From Buxus sempervirens (Eukaryota > Streptophyta > Magnoliopsida > Buxales > Buxaceae), in contig OX387184.1 of the NCBI GenBank assembly GCA_947561395.2, positions 55,301,197-55,365,196 on the forward strand: 64,000 nt of DNA, in the 5' to 3' direction. Positions 53,088 to 64,000 of the stretch are shown here, piece by piece. The notes beneath the pieces were generated by a model. It was given only the letters and a program-made list of their open reading frames with translations. It did no database searches and was not told the origin of the DNA. The translations under genes and the position numbers were made by a program. Positions within the stretch are counted from its first letter, which is position 1. The number at the start of each line of letters is the position of its first letter.

Positions 53088-54242
53088 ATGAAGAGAAAAA
53101 GGCAAGTTCGGAAGCACAGGCAATTGCCTACTTCGCAGCCAATGCCGCCGATGCTTCCGACTGATATGATTGAAGAAATACTTTCAAGACTTCCCCTAAA
53201 TTCTTTGTTTCGGTTCAGGTGCGTTTGCAAATCTTGGTACCATCTAGTTAAAGACCCTCACTTTATCAAAATGCAACTCAGTCAGGCAAACGAGAAACCT
53301 AAAATCTTAATTGCTTGTCGTTATGATCAATTCGCCTTAGGATTCGAGGGATGCGATAGAACATCGATTGTGGATTTGCATCCGCCAAGCCAGGGACCAA
53401 TCTATTTCCAAAATTCTTGCAATGGGTTAGTTTGTTATGTTGAGCAAGTAAGAGAAGTCGTTTTTGTGTGGAATCCGTTCACTGGAGACTACAAGAAATT
53501 GCCTGATGTTCAGTCAAATGGTCGGGGAGTTTTTGGTTTAGGTTACTGTCCCACCATGGATGAGTACAAGGTGGTAAGGCTTAGCTCTTTCTCTAATGCT
53601 AATGAAGTCTGGGTTCATGGTTTGGGAACGATTTCATGGAGAAGGGTTGAGTATGATCTATCCAAAATAAATGCGGTTTCTCCTGGAGTATATCTCAATG
53701 GAGCTCTTCATTGGATAGCATTTCGGGGAACAGGTCATGCAAAATCTTATATGATTCTTGTCTTCGATTTGAGTGACGAGACTTTCAGGGAGATGTTGCT
53801 GCCTGATTTCAGGAACACGGTGCCGCCTTATTTCAGGAACGAGTTTATAAGTTATCGGATAGTGTTGCTGAGTGGCCGTCTATCTGTACATTGTTTTACT
53901 CCCACTACTTTCAGGGGAGATTATTGTGAGATATGGGTAATGAAGGAGTACGGGAATGAGAGCTCGTGGTCGAAGCAATTCCCAGAAATACGGTCAAAGT
54001 TTCCTGAACGTATTCTGGGGTCGAAGCAATTCCCTAAAATACGGACAAAGTTAGGTGACCGTTTTCTGGCATTAAAAATCTTGGGCTCCACAGAGAGCGG
54101 AGAAATTTTAATAGCTAAGAGCCAAAGGTTCGTTTTATTTAATCCTGCGGATCAAAGATTCAGACTGCTTTGTATTTCTGGTAGACGGTTTCTCATTGAT
54201 GCAAACAACTATGTGGAGAGCCTTGTTTCACCCCATGGTTGA
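53088..54242 (+). CDS. F-box/FBA protein, module C, with an internal 17-residue repeat
   Basis: Single-exon gene of 384 codons, the longest of the set. Basic start MKRKRQVRKHRQ; F-box at about residues 23-65 (LPTDMIEEILSRLPLNSL, then FRFRCVCKSWYHLVKDPHFI). The FBA blocks include SCNGLVCYV, FVWNPFTGDYKKLP, GYCPTMDEYKVVRL, VWVHGLGTISWRR, YLNGALHWIAF, FDLSDETFREMLLPDF and EIWVMKEYGNESSWSKQF. A 51-bp in-frame tandem duplication (53970-54071) gives SKQFPEIRSKFPERILG then SKQFPKIRTKLGDRFLA. A smaller one doubles the YFRN segment near 53800-53840. An extra C in CACCCC near the end shifts the frame, so it ends SLVSPHG where the others end SLVSPMDNV or SLVSPVVDV. It should still be an SCF substrate receptor. 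Confidence 0.92.
   Translation: MKRKRQVRKHRQLPTSQPMPPMLPTDMIEEILSRLPLNSLFRFRCVCKSWYHLVKDPHFIKMQLSQANEKPKILIACRYDQFALGFEGCDRTSIVDLHPPSQGPIYFQNSCNGLVCYVEQVREVVFVWNPFTGDYKKLPDVQSNGRGVFGLGYCPTMDEYKVVRLSSFSNANEVWVHGLGTISWRRVEYDLSKINAVSPGVYLNGALHWIAFRGTGHAKSYMILVFDLSDETFREMLLPDFRNTVPPYFRNEFISYRIVLLSGRLSVHCFTPTTFRGDYCEIWVMKEYGNESSWSKQFPEIRSKFPERILGSKQFPKIRTKLGDRFLALKILGSTESGEILIAKSQRFVLFNPADQRFRLLCISGRRFLIDANNYVESLVSPHG
53970..54071 (+). repeat. 51-bp in-frame tandem duplication inside F-box gene C
   Basis: TCGAAGCAATTCCC begins each unit (53970 and 54021). The two units differ at several bases. The other F-box genes have one unit. Confidence 0.92.
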
Positions 54243-54870
54243 TGTGTAAAGAGCAATATCAAGCAAAATGGTCAGTGGAGATGAGGTAAAGTACATTAAC
54301 AAACACTATTCTGCAATCTCTTATGCTTAAGAAGATTCATAGTACCATCAGTTTAGTTATATTATTTGTTCAAATTGTAGTTTTTAAATCTTGGTTCTTT
54401 GATGAAGACCACTTTGGACGTGTGAGTTTCTGCAAACACACATGTGAGCTGAAAGTAAAATTTCATTTCAAACAATGATGACCAATGTTGTCAAAAATAG
54501 TTTCACACAAGCCTTTCTCATTGCTATAAGTTATCTAATCAACCACTCAAAAATTCTCCTATTTATATTTTTTATTTTTTATTTTTTAATGGACGCCAAG
54601 GGAACTTTTTGGACTTCTTTCTGTTTTTTTTAATCACCGTACATGAAAGAATCACTTCAAGATATTTTAAAAACCAGACTGGATTGACTGGTCAAAGTAT
54701 GACTCAGCCTCTCTAACAGTTCAGTTCAATTTCATTATGTGTTACATTTAAAAATTGATGTAAACTAGTCTTAACACGAGAACCGTTGTAAATTATATGA
54801 ACGGGATGGTTTGGATCAAAGTAGGTGGTTCAGTGCAAGAGTCATTACTTAGTAGGTATTTAGTGATTAG
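54243..54870 (+). other. F-box C 3' flank
   Basis: Same block order as after the other F-box genes (AGAGCAATATCAAGC, CTTATGCTTAAGAAGATTC, GATGAAGACCACTTTGGACG, AAAACCAGACTGGATTGACT). It runs through the hAT-insertion site of module A without the element. Confidence 0.7.
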
Positions 54871-55271
54871 TACCATGGTTTTAAAACTCATCTGGTTTGA
54901 CTCAGTATGGCGCCTACCGGTACGAGTCAGGTCACCGGTATGGGTTTTTAATTGGAATTGACCAAACTAGGCCTGAATCAGTTGGAGCCAACTTGGTACA
55001 GCCCGAGAGTAGCTGCAGACATGGGAAGAAGAAGAAGAAGAAGAGGAAAGGATGTTTCCGAAACCAGAAATCTGAAGGAAGAAGGAATCTAGAAGAAGAA
55101 GGAAGAAGAAAGAAGAAGAAGAAGGGAGAAGAAGAAGAAAGAAAGCTGAACAGGCTATTACCGGTGTACTGTCTGGTACCAGAGGTATGTGTCATTACCG
55201 TTAAGAAAATCTGAGATTTTAAGGCCTGATCAACACTTGAGATTTGAGTTTTATTTGATCAAGCTTTCCTT
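54871..55271 (+). repeat. GAA-rich / RTE-relic repeat, copy 7, first part
   Basis: It starts ACTCATCTGGTTTGACTCAG, with a GAA tract at 55027-55145 and then TTGATCAAGCTTTCCTTA. It is cut by an L1 insertion and resumes at 55841. Confidence 0.65.
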
Positions 55272-55840
<569 letters not shown>

Positions 55841-56195
55841 AAATAAATAAATAATTTAAATTTGTAAAACTAAAGAATCATCTAAGATTCAATTCCCTTT
55901 TGCTTTGATTGAGGAAAAGGAAAAAGCAAAGAAACCAATATTCCTGCCTGCCATCTGATGCTTACTTCAGTTTCTCCTTAAGTTTTTAAATAGTACATGT
56001 TGAATTGACTATGTTGAGATCCATTTTAAGCATTGTCCTTCTACACTTAGTCCTCTTGTAACAAATATACGTTAGAATGCATTTGAGGTGGTTTGGTGTC
56101 GCTTAAATAAGTGAGCAGATAAAAGAGAGCACGTTAAGATAGTTTGGGTATATAAAGCAAAGACCTGGGGTTGCAGTTAGGAGAATGTGTAAGAG
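55841..56195 (+). repeat. GAA-rich / RTE-relic repeat, copy 7, second part
   Basis: Continues after the L1: GGAAAAAGCAAAGAAACC, CCATCTGATGCTTACTTCAG, then the start of the RT tail (GTTAAGATAGTTTGGGTATA, AGGAGAATGTGTAAGAGAAA), which stops near 56195. Confidence 0.65.
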
Positions 56196-56819
56196 AAATG
56201 AAATTTGGGAGGAAATGTATTAATTATCCCATTATCCCAAATCTTGCTAGAAATACTAAGAATTTATCTCCATGCTTCAGAAATGTCATAGAGAGCACAT
56301 TAAAATCGCCTTGTTAAGGACAATTTGGAGGAAAGCATAACTCTTTTTCTCAATATTTCCCCCATTCATCCTCTTCTCCGTTTCTTGGCTAGGAAAAGCT
56401 CAATGACTCATTCTTTTTCATCCAACCAACTTAGGAAACTCATTTTTTAGTTTTTTTATAAATTCAGAACATTCCTATACAAGTTTGTTGATTATTTGAA
56501 GCATCTCAGAAGCTTGGGCTTGAAGTAAATTTAGATAGCTGGTTTTATAAAGTTATTTGGCTTCTACTCTTTTATTTTATTTATTTGTGATTCATGTTAA
56601 TGATGTCTAGCCATTTTAGTTTATATATGTGTTATATGCCTTAATTTTATCAAAATTTGATATAATTCCTTGTTGTTTCCTCTTGTTTAGAACTCTGTAA
56701 AATTTATCACAGTAACTTTATCATTTAAGCATAAATTCTCTATATTTCTTTCCAATGTTACATAGTCTTACTTGCCTATATTTATGTAAGTGACTATGTT
56801 TGCATATTTTTTTAAAAAA
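56196..56819. other. Intergenic sequence, nothing recognised
   Basis: Module-C-specific AT-rich DNA after the RT tail breaks off. No coding frame or element end was seen. Confidence 0.4.
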
Positions 56820-58365
56820 AAGTTCTGGGGGTTTATAAGTGAATTTACTCTTATTTAAACCCCTAAAGTTTTACTTTAAAATTTCAAGAATTAAACAAAA
56901 TTTCCCTACGATTTCAACATGCAGGTGAAATTTTCTGCCATGTTGGTAAAATTTTGGCAGCTCTACTTGATGACATGTGAAGCAAAATTGAAACGTTAAA
57001 CCTTGGAAGCGTTATAATATTTATCAAGCTATGATAATTTGGGTATTGTTGTTAACCATTTCTTACCTACTTGGCCTGTTTTGCTGCCAATCCATAAGGG
57101 GGCTTTGCTATTTGAAAGTCTAAAAGGCCCAAGGATTTTCTCTTCTTTCCCTTTTCTGATCCATAATTTGCTCTCATGGTTATCTTGAAACTGGTGTCAC
57201 TTCTTTCTAAATGATGGAGACACCATTTGTGACCAATACTTTGTCAGTGATGGGACTGGCTGCATTTTGGTCTTCAGTGACCCCAGAATTTGGTGTTCTT
57301 GGGGTTGGGGAAATTGTAAGAAACTGGGAGCAGATTTTAGAGTAGAGGTTTCAGGTTATGTAAGAATAGTTGTGGGGGTTTTTTTAGGCTCATCCTACTT
57401 CTTGTGGGATTGGGGCCTATTATCTTTTTGGTTGTGAATTTTGTATCACTTTCTTTGCTGATATGTAATATCTGTCATTACTGATAAAAAAAATTGCTGT
57501 TTTACTATTCATTCTATGTTCTTGACAGTTCTATTCTTTAGAGATTTTGCTTCACTCTTTTTTTTTTTTTCTCTTTTGGCTTATTGTGATCCTGCTCTCA
57601 TCATGTAAAATGACAGATGGGCAAGATAAATTACTGATATAGAAATTTTAGAACATAATATTCATAGTTATAATTAATTTTTGTTTCATTGTTGGTTGGG
57701 AACTTTAATTCTAGTTTCTTAAGCTTAATTTAGAGCATGATTTCGTGTATTAGTTGTGATGCTATGGTTCTCCTCTGCCCCTACTATGGCATAGCGACTT
57801 GTTTTTTGAGGATTGTAAGAATCTCACCAATTGTCTAAAAGCTTGTAATATTATATATTTAGAAAAGAAATTGCGGTAATATATATATAATTCAAAGCCA
57901 GAAAGTTATATATAGAAATGAAATATATATTTTTGATAGGACAGATGTAATATATATTTTAAATACTAGAGAATATCTGTAAATAAATAGAATCCATGAA
58001 ATCTTGTAATAACACCAATGATTAGGCTTGGAGGCATAGTTCACAGGCCAAAGCACGTGCTGCCACTGTTTTCCTTGTGAATAAGTCCGCTACCTGATGT
58101 GTCTGACAGTAATTATGTATTTTTAGATGCATAACCACAAAAAAATAATAATAATAAAAAAAGCAGTCTCTTAGTACTTCTTCTAAGATTTACTGTATTG
58201 TGGATCAGCCTTCATGAACAGAGAAATCATTGAGTTGCAATCTCCTTTAATCCTATCTTTTATGTGCCAATTCTTTCGCTACAATCAGTCCCTTGTTGGA
58301 GAGTCCAAGTTTGTCAATATTTTCCTTTCCAGGTATGTTACAAGATGCATAAATATTAACAGTAT
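56820..58365 (+). repeat. Module distal segment, copy C
   Basis: It matches 27850-28350 and 44240-45260 in order, apart from the LINE insert at about 57250-57492. The right end (GGTATGTTACAAGATGCATA, TTAACAGTATTCAT) is where the LTR fragment begins. Confidence 0.65.
57250..57492 (+). mobile_element. 5'-truncated LINE 3' end
   Basis: The insert is missing from copies A and B. It ends GGGGCCTATTATC, TTGCTGATATGTAATATCTG and CATTACTGATAAAAAAAA, the same 3' end as the 83-bp insertion at 6940-7022. Host bases on either side appear altered, and a target duplication is not clear. Confidence 0.65.
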
Positions 58366-58908
58366 TCATAAATATTAAACTCAAGCCAACACCTGTCAAC
58401 CCGGAGGTAGCCACAGGTTAACACTTGCGAACCATAGGCGCCGGCCCACTCCTACCACAACCATATCATGCAAAATGGGGCTCCAGAAAATAAAAAAAGA
58501 AAAAAACCTATGCACAGTAGGCTAATTCAGGACCACAATAACTACACAAACCACAACATGTTCTCCGGGGGACTTGAACCCAAGACCTTAGCTCTGATAC
58601 CAATTTGTGAGATTTTTAACTTTGAGATAGCAAAGAAAGGTTAAAAGAAACTGTGCAAACAGATTTAAGTGGTTTGGCGATGTGCCTATGTCCACAGGAG
58701 AGAGAAGTTTCTACTATTCAGAGAAAGAGATTACATCAACGGGGTTAGAACTTACTGTTATGCTCAGATCCTTATTTTAACCCTAACCCCAGTATATTAG
58801 AAAATTTTACTAATATACCCTTACCATACCACTCGCACATTGGTTCGAATCCCCACAAATGGGTTTAGCTTTGGACTCGGATGAATGAATGAGCCATACC
58901 AACAATCT
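58366..58908 (-). mobile_element. LTR retrotransposon 5' end: LTR, primer-binding site and leader
   Basis: On the minus strand an LTR of about 298 bp starts TGTTGGTATGGCTC at 58908 and ends AATCTCACA near 58611. Next is the primer-binding site TGGTATCAGAGC (58606-58595), complementary to initiator methionine tRNA. About 220 bp of leader follows, ending near 58370 at a break with the module sequence. The 3' part and second LTR are missing. No coding sequence is present. Confidence 0.8.
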
Positions 58909-60334
58909 CCAAGCTAATGTTGTTGGTATTGGAATATAGCTTGTCAGAATTTGTTCTTGCAGTGTTGATTGGGAGTGCTACCATTTGGCATTGGTGCTTT
59001 ACAATTTCGGTGCCTTCCCAAATGCCCTAAAGCTTTTTAGAATCTTCCGATATGCTGTCGTTATTATACCATTAATCATTTTACTTGCGCTGTTCTGATA
59101 TTTTCATTTAGCATAAATTAACTAAATATAAAATGGGAAAAAGAGTAATATGTTGTATCTCATAAAATCAGTGTATGAGCAATTTAGTTTATATATTTTA
59201 CAATCTTGTGAGTTTGCTACTATTACAAAAACAACTTGGAACACAAATTTAAATAGAAATAAAATATTTAATTTTTCAATTTGTCTTTTTCTGTAAGGAA
59301 CCTCGGAAATTTCAGTTCCTTCAAACCAATTCACCGCCATTGATGGAACTATCATGTGTGATAGTCTGTTTAGCTGGTTGGTGCCATGATCTTGCTTGGA
59401 AAATCTTAAGCTGCCCTACAATGAGAAGAAAGGATGGAGATGGGTGAAGAAAACTATATATTTTTCATTCTTGCCAACAATATTAGACCCGTGTGAATGT
59501 TCATCTAGAGGGGTCAGTTTTAGCTGTTGGAATTAATTAGATGTGAGCAGTCAATCTATATATAAAGATGGACTCAAGCACATACCATTTCTGTTGCATA
59601 ATTTCTCACTTCTCAATTGGTAACCTTGATGTTGAAATATTTGTTTCTTCTATGGCAGCTTTTGGAGTGGAGGCATAACAGAGCTTGGAAAGGAAACAGA
59701 TAAAGGAAGGGGAAAAAAAGGGGTCTGAAGCCACTATTATTTTGTTTATAATACATTTTCTATTTGAGTAATTCTGTTTCAACTGTTTTGATATTTGTCT
59801 CTTTGTTAGTACTTTTACATGTATGCGTCTTTAATCTCATAAACTCTGCTTTTGCATCTTGTGGGTGTATACTTGGTTCATGATGGGATCCTCTTTTCAT
59901 TTTCGTAGTACTTTTGCAGGTATATAAATGCTGTTTCTTGGGCTTGGAATTTTTGGTATTGAAAGAAAGAAAATACTAGATAAATCACTCTTTCACATTT
60001 GGTTGAAAAGATGAGGAGTTGGCATAGGTAATTGAAAAGAACATAAGTTTTAAATATAAATCTTTCATTTGAGGCCAAAATTTTCTCATTGATTCTTTTC
60101 TGGGAGAGATGATAGGCTTTAGTTGCCAATACTTGGAAAGATCATATAGTAGTCTACTTCCATCAATACTTGGAAAGATTATTTCTTGCTTTTTCTCTCT
60201 CTCTCTTCTTGCTGCAATAGGGATTATTCTACCTTGTGAGGAGAAAATGGTTAAAAATAAAAGAACCAGGACATAGGTGTAATTCATTATGGTTTTATTT
60301 TGTTTAGAAAATTGGAGTGATGAAAATAGATTAA
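58909..60334 (+). repeat. Module end, copy C
   Basis: 58911-59560 matches 47545-48150, 59580-59950 matches the single unit of 48209-48537, and 59960-60270 matches 48565-48880. Short frames on either strand in this part are chance. The T-rich and GCAG motifs look splice-like but no exon chain could be built. Confidence 0.55.
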
Positions 60335-60770
60335 AACGATCTTCCTTGAATCTTTACAAGGCTTCAGAAATGGATACCATCCATGTATTATATTGGTTAC
60401 AGTTAACTATCAATAATAGAGTGACTCAAGACACAGTGAAAATGTGTTTACCTAAATTTTCAGGTAAATACCAATTGAAATTGGCAAGAAATCAAGGTAA
60501 GCTCTCACAGCCTTCAGGAATTGTAATTAAACAGTATAATCTTATATTATAATGTACATAATGCCTTACCCCATATCTCTGCCTCAAAAGGCCACTCATC
60601 AGTCATCACCTGCGCTTTGAGGTAACAAAACACAGCACGCCAGAAAGAACACCTAAGGAGGATTCATCCTTGTGTGTTTGTGTTAAATAGGTTGAAGAGG
60701 CTGAGACAACATTAGCCCACCACCCTGGGAAACTGTCGGAAACTATTCACAACCTTATATAATTTAAATT
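60335..60770 (-). repeat. Displaced copy of the RMR 3' untranslated region
   Basis: It matches 62335-62800 in order (GAATCTTTACAAGGCTT, AATTGGCAAGAAATCAAGGT, GCTTTGAGGTAACAAA, GAAACTATTCACAACCTT). The coding exon next to the original is not present. Instead the sequence jumps directly into the middle of an F-box coding region at about 60771. Confidence 0.8.
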
Positions 60771-60771
60771 G

Positions 60772-61437
60772 CCTCATGTTCAGTTAAATGGTTGGCGATT
60801 TTATGCTTTAGGTTACTCTCCCGCCATGGATGAATACAAGGTTTTAACGCTTATCCCTTTTTCTAATGAAGTCTGAGTTCATACTTTGGGAACGAATTCA
60901 TGGAGAAGGACAGAGTCTGTTCCATCCGGATTAAATTTGAATTACACCGGAGCAGTATATCTCAATGGCGCTCTTCATTGGATTGGAATTCGAAACACAG
61001 GTAAAAAAAAATTACAATGTGATCCTTGTTTTCGATTTGCGTGAGGAGAAGATTTTCATTATTGAGATAGATCCTTGCAGTACATAGTTTTGAAGGTGCT
61101 GGGAGGCCATCTATCATTACATAGTTTTGAAGATGACTGCAGGGAAGATTATCATTATTGTGAGATATGGGTAATGAAGGAATACGGGAATGAGAAGTCA
61201 TGGTCGAAGCAAATCCTCGAAATATGGAAAAATTTAACTAAACATTTTGTTCCTGGGCCGGTACGAATCATGGGCTCCATAAAGAGCGGATAAAGTTTGA
61301 TAGTCAGGAACAAATGGTTTGGTTTATTTAATCCTGTGGATCAAAGCATCAGATTGCTTCATATTTGTGATAGATCCTTGCACTTTGAAATAAATACCTA
61401 TGGGGAGAGCCTTGTTTCGCCCGTTGTTGATGCGTAA
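60772..61437 (+). pseudogene. 5'-truncated, broken F-box/FBA gene copy, module D
   Basis: It begins at the equivalent of KLPDVQ, about residue 140 of the intact genes, so the F-box itself is missing. It keeps GYSPAMDEYKV, TLGTNSWRRTESVPSG, YLNGALHWIGI, EIWVMKEYGNEKSWSKQ and, after further damage, SPVVDA. The VWVHTLG tryptophan codon is TGA (60876). A frame break follows an A-run near 61008, a block around 61045-61080 is scrambled, and the GEIL glutamate codon is TAA (61292). It is closest to the 32555 gene. It is not functional. Confidence 0.9.
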
Positions 61438-62010
61438 AGAGCAACATCAAGCAGAATGGTCAGTAAGTACATTTGTGTAAAGATTCATACTACTGTCAGT
61501 ACCATATTACTTGTGCAAGTTGTGGTTCTGCAATTTTTCTTCTTAGATGAAGACCGCTGTGAACGTATGGGTTTCTGTGAACACTCACTTGGTATATTTT
61601 TTAATTTTTAATAGATGCTATGTGAACATTTTGAACTCCCTTCTTTTTTTTTTAATAACCATTTACATGATAAGAAAATCTCTTAAAATTTTTGTTAAAA
61701 ACCAGGCTTGATCGACTGGTCAAATCATGATTCAGCCTCACTAACAGTTAGTTCAATTTCATTATGGCTTTTGTTTGAAAATTGATGTAAACTCGTGTGA
61801 ACACAATAGCCATTGTAAATGCTAGAGAAATCATTCTTTTTTATTTGGTTGAAGAGATGAGGAGTTGGGATTATGTAATTGAGAAAAAAATAAGTTTAAA
61901 ATAAAATTCTTTGGTTGAGACCAAAATTTTCTCTATGATTCATTTCGGAGGGAGACAGCAGGCTTTAGTTGCCAATACATGGAAAGATCCTATGATAGTC
62001 TACTTCCATC
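61438..62010 (+). other. F-box D 3' flank and module end
   Basis: Same order as the other F-box flanks: GAGCAACATCAAGCAGAATG, then AAAACCAGGCTTGATCGACT, then the GAGAAATCATTC / GCTTTAGTTGCCAATACATG module-end block. Confidence 0.65.
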
Positions 62011-62334
62011 AAGATTATATGAGAACAAATTTATCAGTATCTGAACCAATCCTGACTATTTCTTGAGCATTTATTTCGCCTGATTGATAGAGTGAGCTTG
62101 TAAGAATGATTCATTGAGAGTGGTCATACATCATAAAATAAAATTAGAGACTTACCATACTTCATAACACCAACCCCACAACACCACCACCACCACGCAC
62201 AACACTCAACCATCCCCCACCCACCATAAACCACTCCCTTTCTTACCCCCTACTTTTTCTCATGCATCTCTACTAGTTATCTAAAAAGTGCAAGGATAAC
62301 AACCAATAACCTCACTCATCTTTGATTTAAATCT
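62011..62334. other. Intergenic sequence with CAC-rich stretch
   Basis: It contains an AC/CAC-rich run at about 62165-62245 (ACACCACCACCACCACG). No gene is seen. It lies between the module end and the RMR 3' UTR. Confidence 0.4.
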
Positions 62335-62811
62335 TTACAAGGCTTGGAAAATGGGTGCCCCTCCATGAAGCCTGTTGGTTACAGTGAACTATAAATACTA
62401 GAGTAGTCCAAGAGTGTGAAAAGTATATAAATACCTAAATATTCAGCTAAAAACCACTTTAAATTGGCAAGAAATCAAGGTAAGCTCTCACAATCTTCAC
62501 AACATCAAATTAAATAGTGTAATCTTATGTTACAGTGTACGTATACCATACCCCATTCCTCTGCATCACAAGGCCACTGATCACCTGCTGAGGATGAAAA
62601 CCCTGCTTTGAGGTAACAAACCCAGCACACCACTGATCCAAAAAAAAAAAAAAAACAAACAAACAAACCCAGCACACCAGAAAGAACACCTTGGGATGAT
62701 TCAACCTCGTGTGTTTGTGTTAAAGATGTTGAAGACATTGAGACATCAGCCCACCGCCCTGGAAAACTGTCAGAAACTATTCACAACCTTCTATAATTTA
62801 CTTGATGTGCA
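62335..62811 (-). other. Probable 3' UTR of the RMR gene
   Basis: It lies directly downstream of the RMR stop codon and is duplicated as a unit at 60335-60770, where the homology ends about 40 bp short of the stop codon. An A15 run at 62640-62654, absent from the copy, interrupts a short duplicated AACAAACCCAGCACACCA segment (about 62618 and 62666). Confidence 0.55.
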
Positions 62812-63518
62812 TTAACATCCTGGAAGAGATTGTGCTGAGGCAAAAGGTGAAAAGCTTGCTGCTGACTCACTGCAGTAGCGCAGGTAGGTCTGCCGATTGG
62901 ATGATCCGGCATAACTTGGAGAGGCATTGCTTGAACTTGGAAAGTATGGTGATATGTATCTGGAACTATGAGGCGATGGAGAAGGGTATCTCATGGAATG
63001 GGGAGGAACTAGATTTGTGGCATGAACTCTCTGTGATGGTTCATTCCTCAAGTCCATAGAGCTTCTGCTTAGACTAATAGCAGGTGAGTTACCGTAGGAC
63101 CTAAGAGACTCTGGCAGATAGGGAGTGCTTGAAAGGGAGTGAGGCCGTGAAACTGAAGGAGACTTTGATGATGAAGGGGGTATCTGTATGGCCGAGCTTC
63201 TGCTTTGACTGACTGCAGTTGAGTTGCAGTAGGACCTAAAAGACTCTGGAACATTGCGAGAGCTTGAAAGGGAGTGAGGACGAGAAACTGAGGGCGAGTG
63301 TGATGATGCCGGAGCTATCTGAATGGCCGATGATGTTGCAAATGATGATCTGAAAGATGACAATGCAGAAGAGGAAGCAGAGGTTCGTATTGCTGAAAGT
63401 AATGGAGTGCTCTCTGATGCTGGAGGATCATCTCTGACAGTCCTAGCATCACGCTTGCAAACTGGGCAAAATGTCCTCCACGAAGTTAACCAAGAATCAA
63501 CACATGCAGCATGGAACT
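62812..63518 (-). CDS. RMR: RMR vacuolar sorting receptor, last coding exon (partial gene)
   Basis: The exon starts after a 3' splice site (TTTTGGCAG, ending 63519) with [20 protein letters not shown], the second half of a RING-H2 finger (one His and three Cys ligands visible). [20 protein letters not shown] and a serine-rich tail to the stop at 62812 follow. This matches receptor-homology-transmembrane-RING-H2 (RMR) proteins, single-pass Golgi/prevacuolar receptors that sort soluble proteins to the protein storage vacuole. The lumenal PA domain, membrane segment and first RING half must lie on exons beyond the right edge. The tail holds a 45-residue tandem repeat starting [20 protein letters not shown], then [20 protein letters not shown] (135 bp apart). 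The frame extends through the splice site to a methionine at 63558, which is not the true start. Confidence 0.88.
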
Positions 63519-64000
63519 CTGCCAAAATCCCAAGACCAATCAGATGGAGAATACACAAAGGGCTTGATAGAGATTGCTTTCTACTTTACATGAAAGGTTA
63601 AAACTAGTTCTCCATAAAGCAGTTTGAGTATATATTGGATCTGTACATGTCCTTGTACTATAATTTAGGTTAGCCAAACAGTTAATGATGGTAATACCTC
63701 AACCAAAAATTTTATAATGTTAACCGGGGCTTCATTTTTCCATATTTTTTTGGTTGGAAAAGAGACACTTCTTTCAGGAATAAAATGATGATCCAAAGGA
63801 AAGCGTCCACTGCCTACTGCCTAGACACTTTAATTAGCAATAAAAGAGCAATCTGAAGGTAGTATTTTTTTGCTCATTGGTTTTTTGGCCAAATATTCTT
63901 AACATGCATTGTGTGAAATAAATAAACCCTTTAAAGAATTTCCCTTGATATATTCTTACCAACTGAAGCAGCCTAAATTTAGTTAAAACAAAGACCGAAC
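63519..64000 (-). other. RMR intron (part)
   Basis: Upstream in gene sense of the last exon. No CxxC-type first RING half or other RMR exon is seen up to the window edge, so the intron is at least about 480 bp. Confidence 0.6.

Noticed and set aside
63519..63558. Starting the RMR protein at the methionine at 63558
   Set aside because: A good 3' splice site lies at 63519-63521 and family similarity begins right after it. The [14 protein letters not shown] stretch is intron.

Overview
This is a window of plant nuclear DNA, most likely from a woody or early-diverging eudicot, although the species cannot be fixed from sequence alone. The evidence is single-exon plant F-box/FBA genes, the last exon of a plant RMR vacuolar-sorting receptor with plant-style 3' splice signals, AT-rich intergenic DNA, and plant-type L1, RTE, Ty3/gypsy, TRIM, Helitron and hAT elements. 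No bacterial, organellar or viral gene content was recognised.

Layout. 1-9.7 kb is gene-free and AT-rich, holding an LTR-type fragment, a SINE with a 16-bp target duplication, a small Helitron, a complete TRIM, three L1 pieces, a perfect 32-bp-arm hairpin and a run of 44 G. 10.3-12.8 kb holds a divergent pair of intact F-box genes around a 288-bp CG-rich intergenic region. From 12.8 kb to 62 kb the window is a nested set of duplicated modules. Each module is built on an F-box gene plus a long 3' flank, and intact copies start at 11727, 32555 and 53088. A broken, 5'-truncated copy lies at 60772-61437. The 3' flank also occurs four times with no F-box in front of it. An 8-9 kb block (about 15.9-23.9 kb) recurs at about 35.0-44.2 kb, including a Helitron at the same internal site. 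62.8-63.5 kb is the last coding exon of the RMR gene on the minus strand, and a copy of its 3' UTR lies at 60.3-60.8 kb.

Interrupted paralogous copies let many insertions be placed by comparison. The Helitron predates the large duplication. An hAT in module A, L1 ends in modules B and C, a gypsy tail in B and an LTR piece in C came later. The most unusual object is a 1.6-kb non-autonomous hAT element (30528-32152, 8-bp target duplication) carrying pieces of three unrelated genes on one strand: the start of a TTG1-like WD40 gene, a leucine-rich-repeat (RNI-type) piece, and the start of a caffeic-acid-type O-methyltransferase. It ends about 400 bp upstream of F-box gene B.

Functionally, the F-box proteins should act as substrate receptors of SCF ubiquitin ligases, and the RMR protein sorts soluble cargo to the protein storage vacuole. 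No direct functional link between them is seen; they are neighbours whose flanks have been duplicated together.
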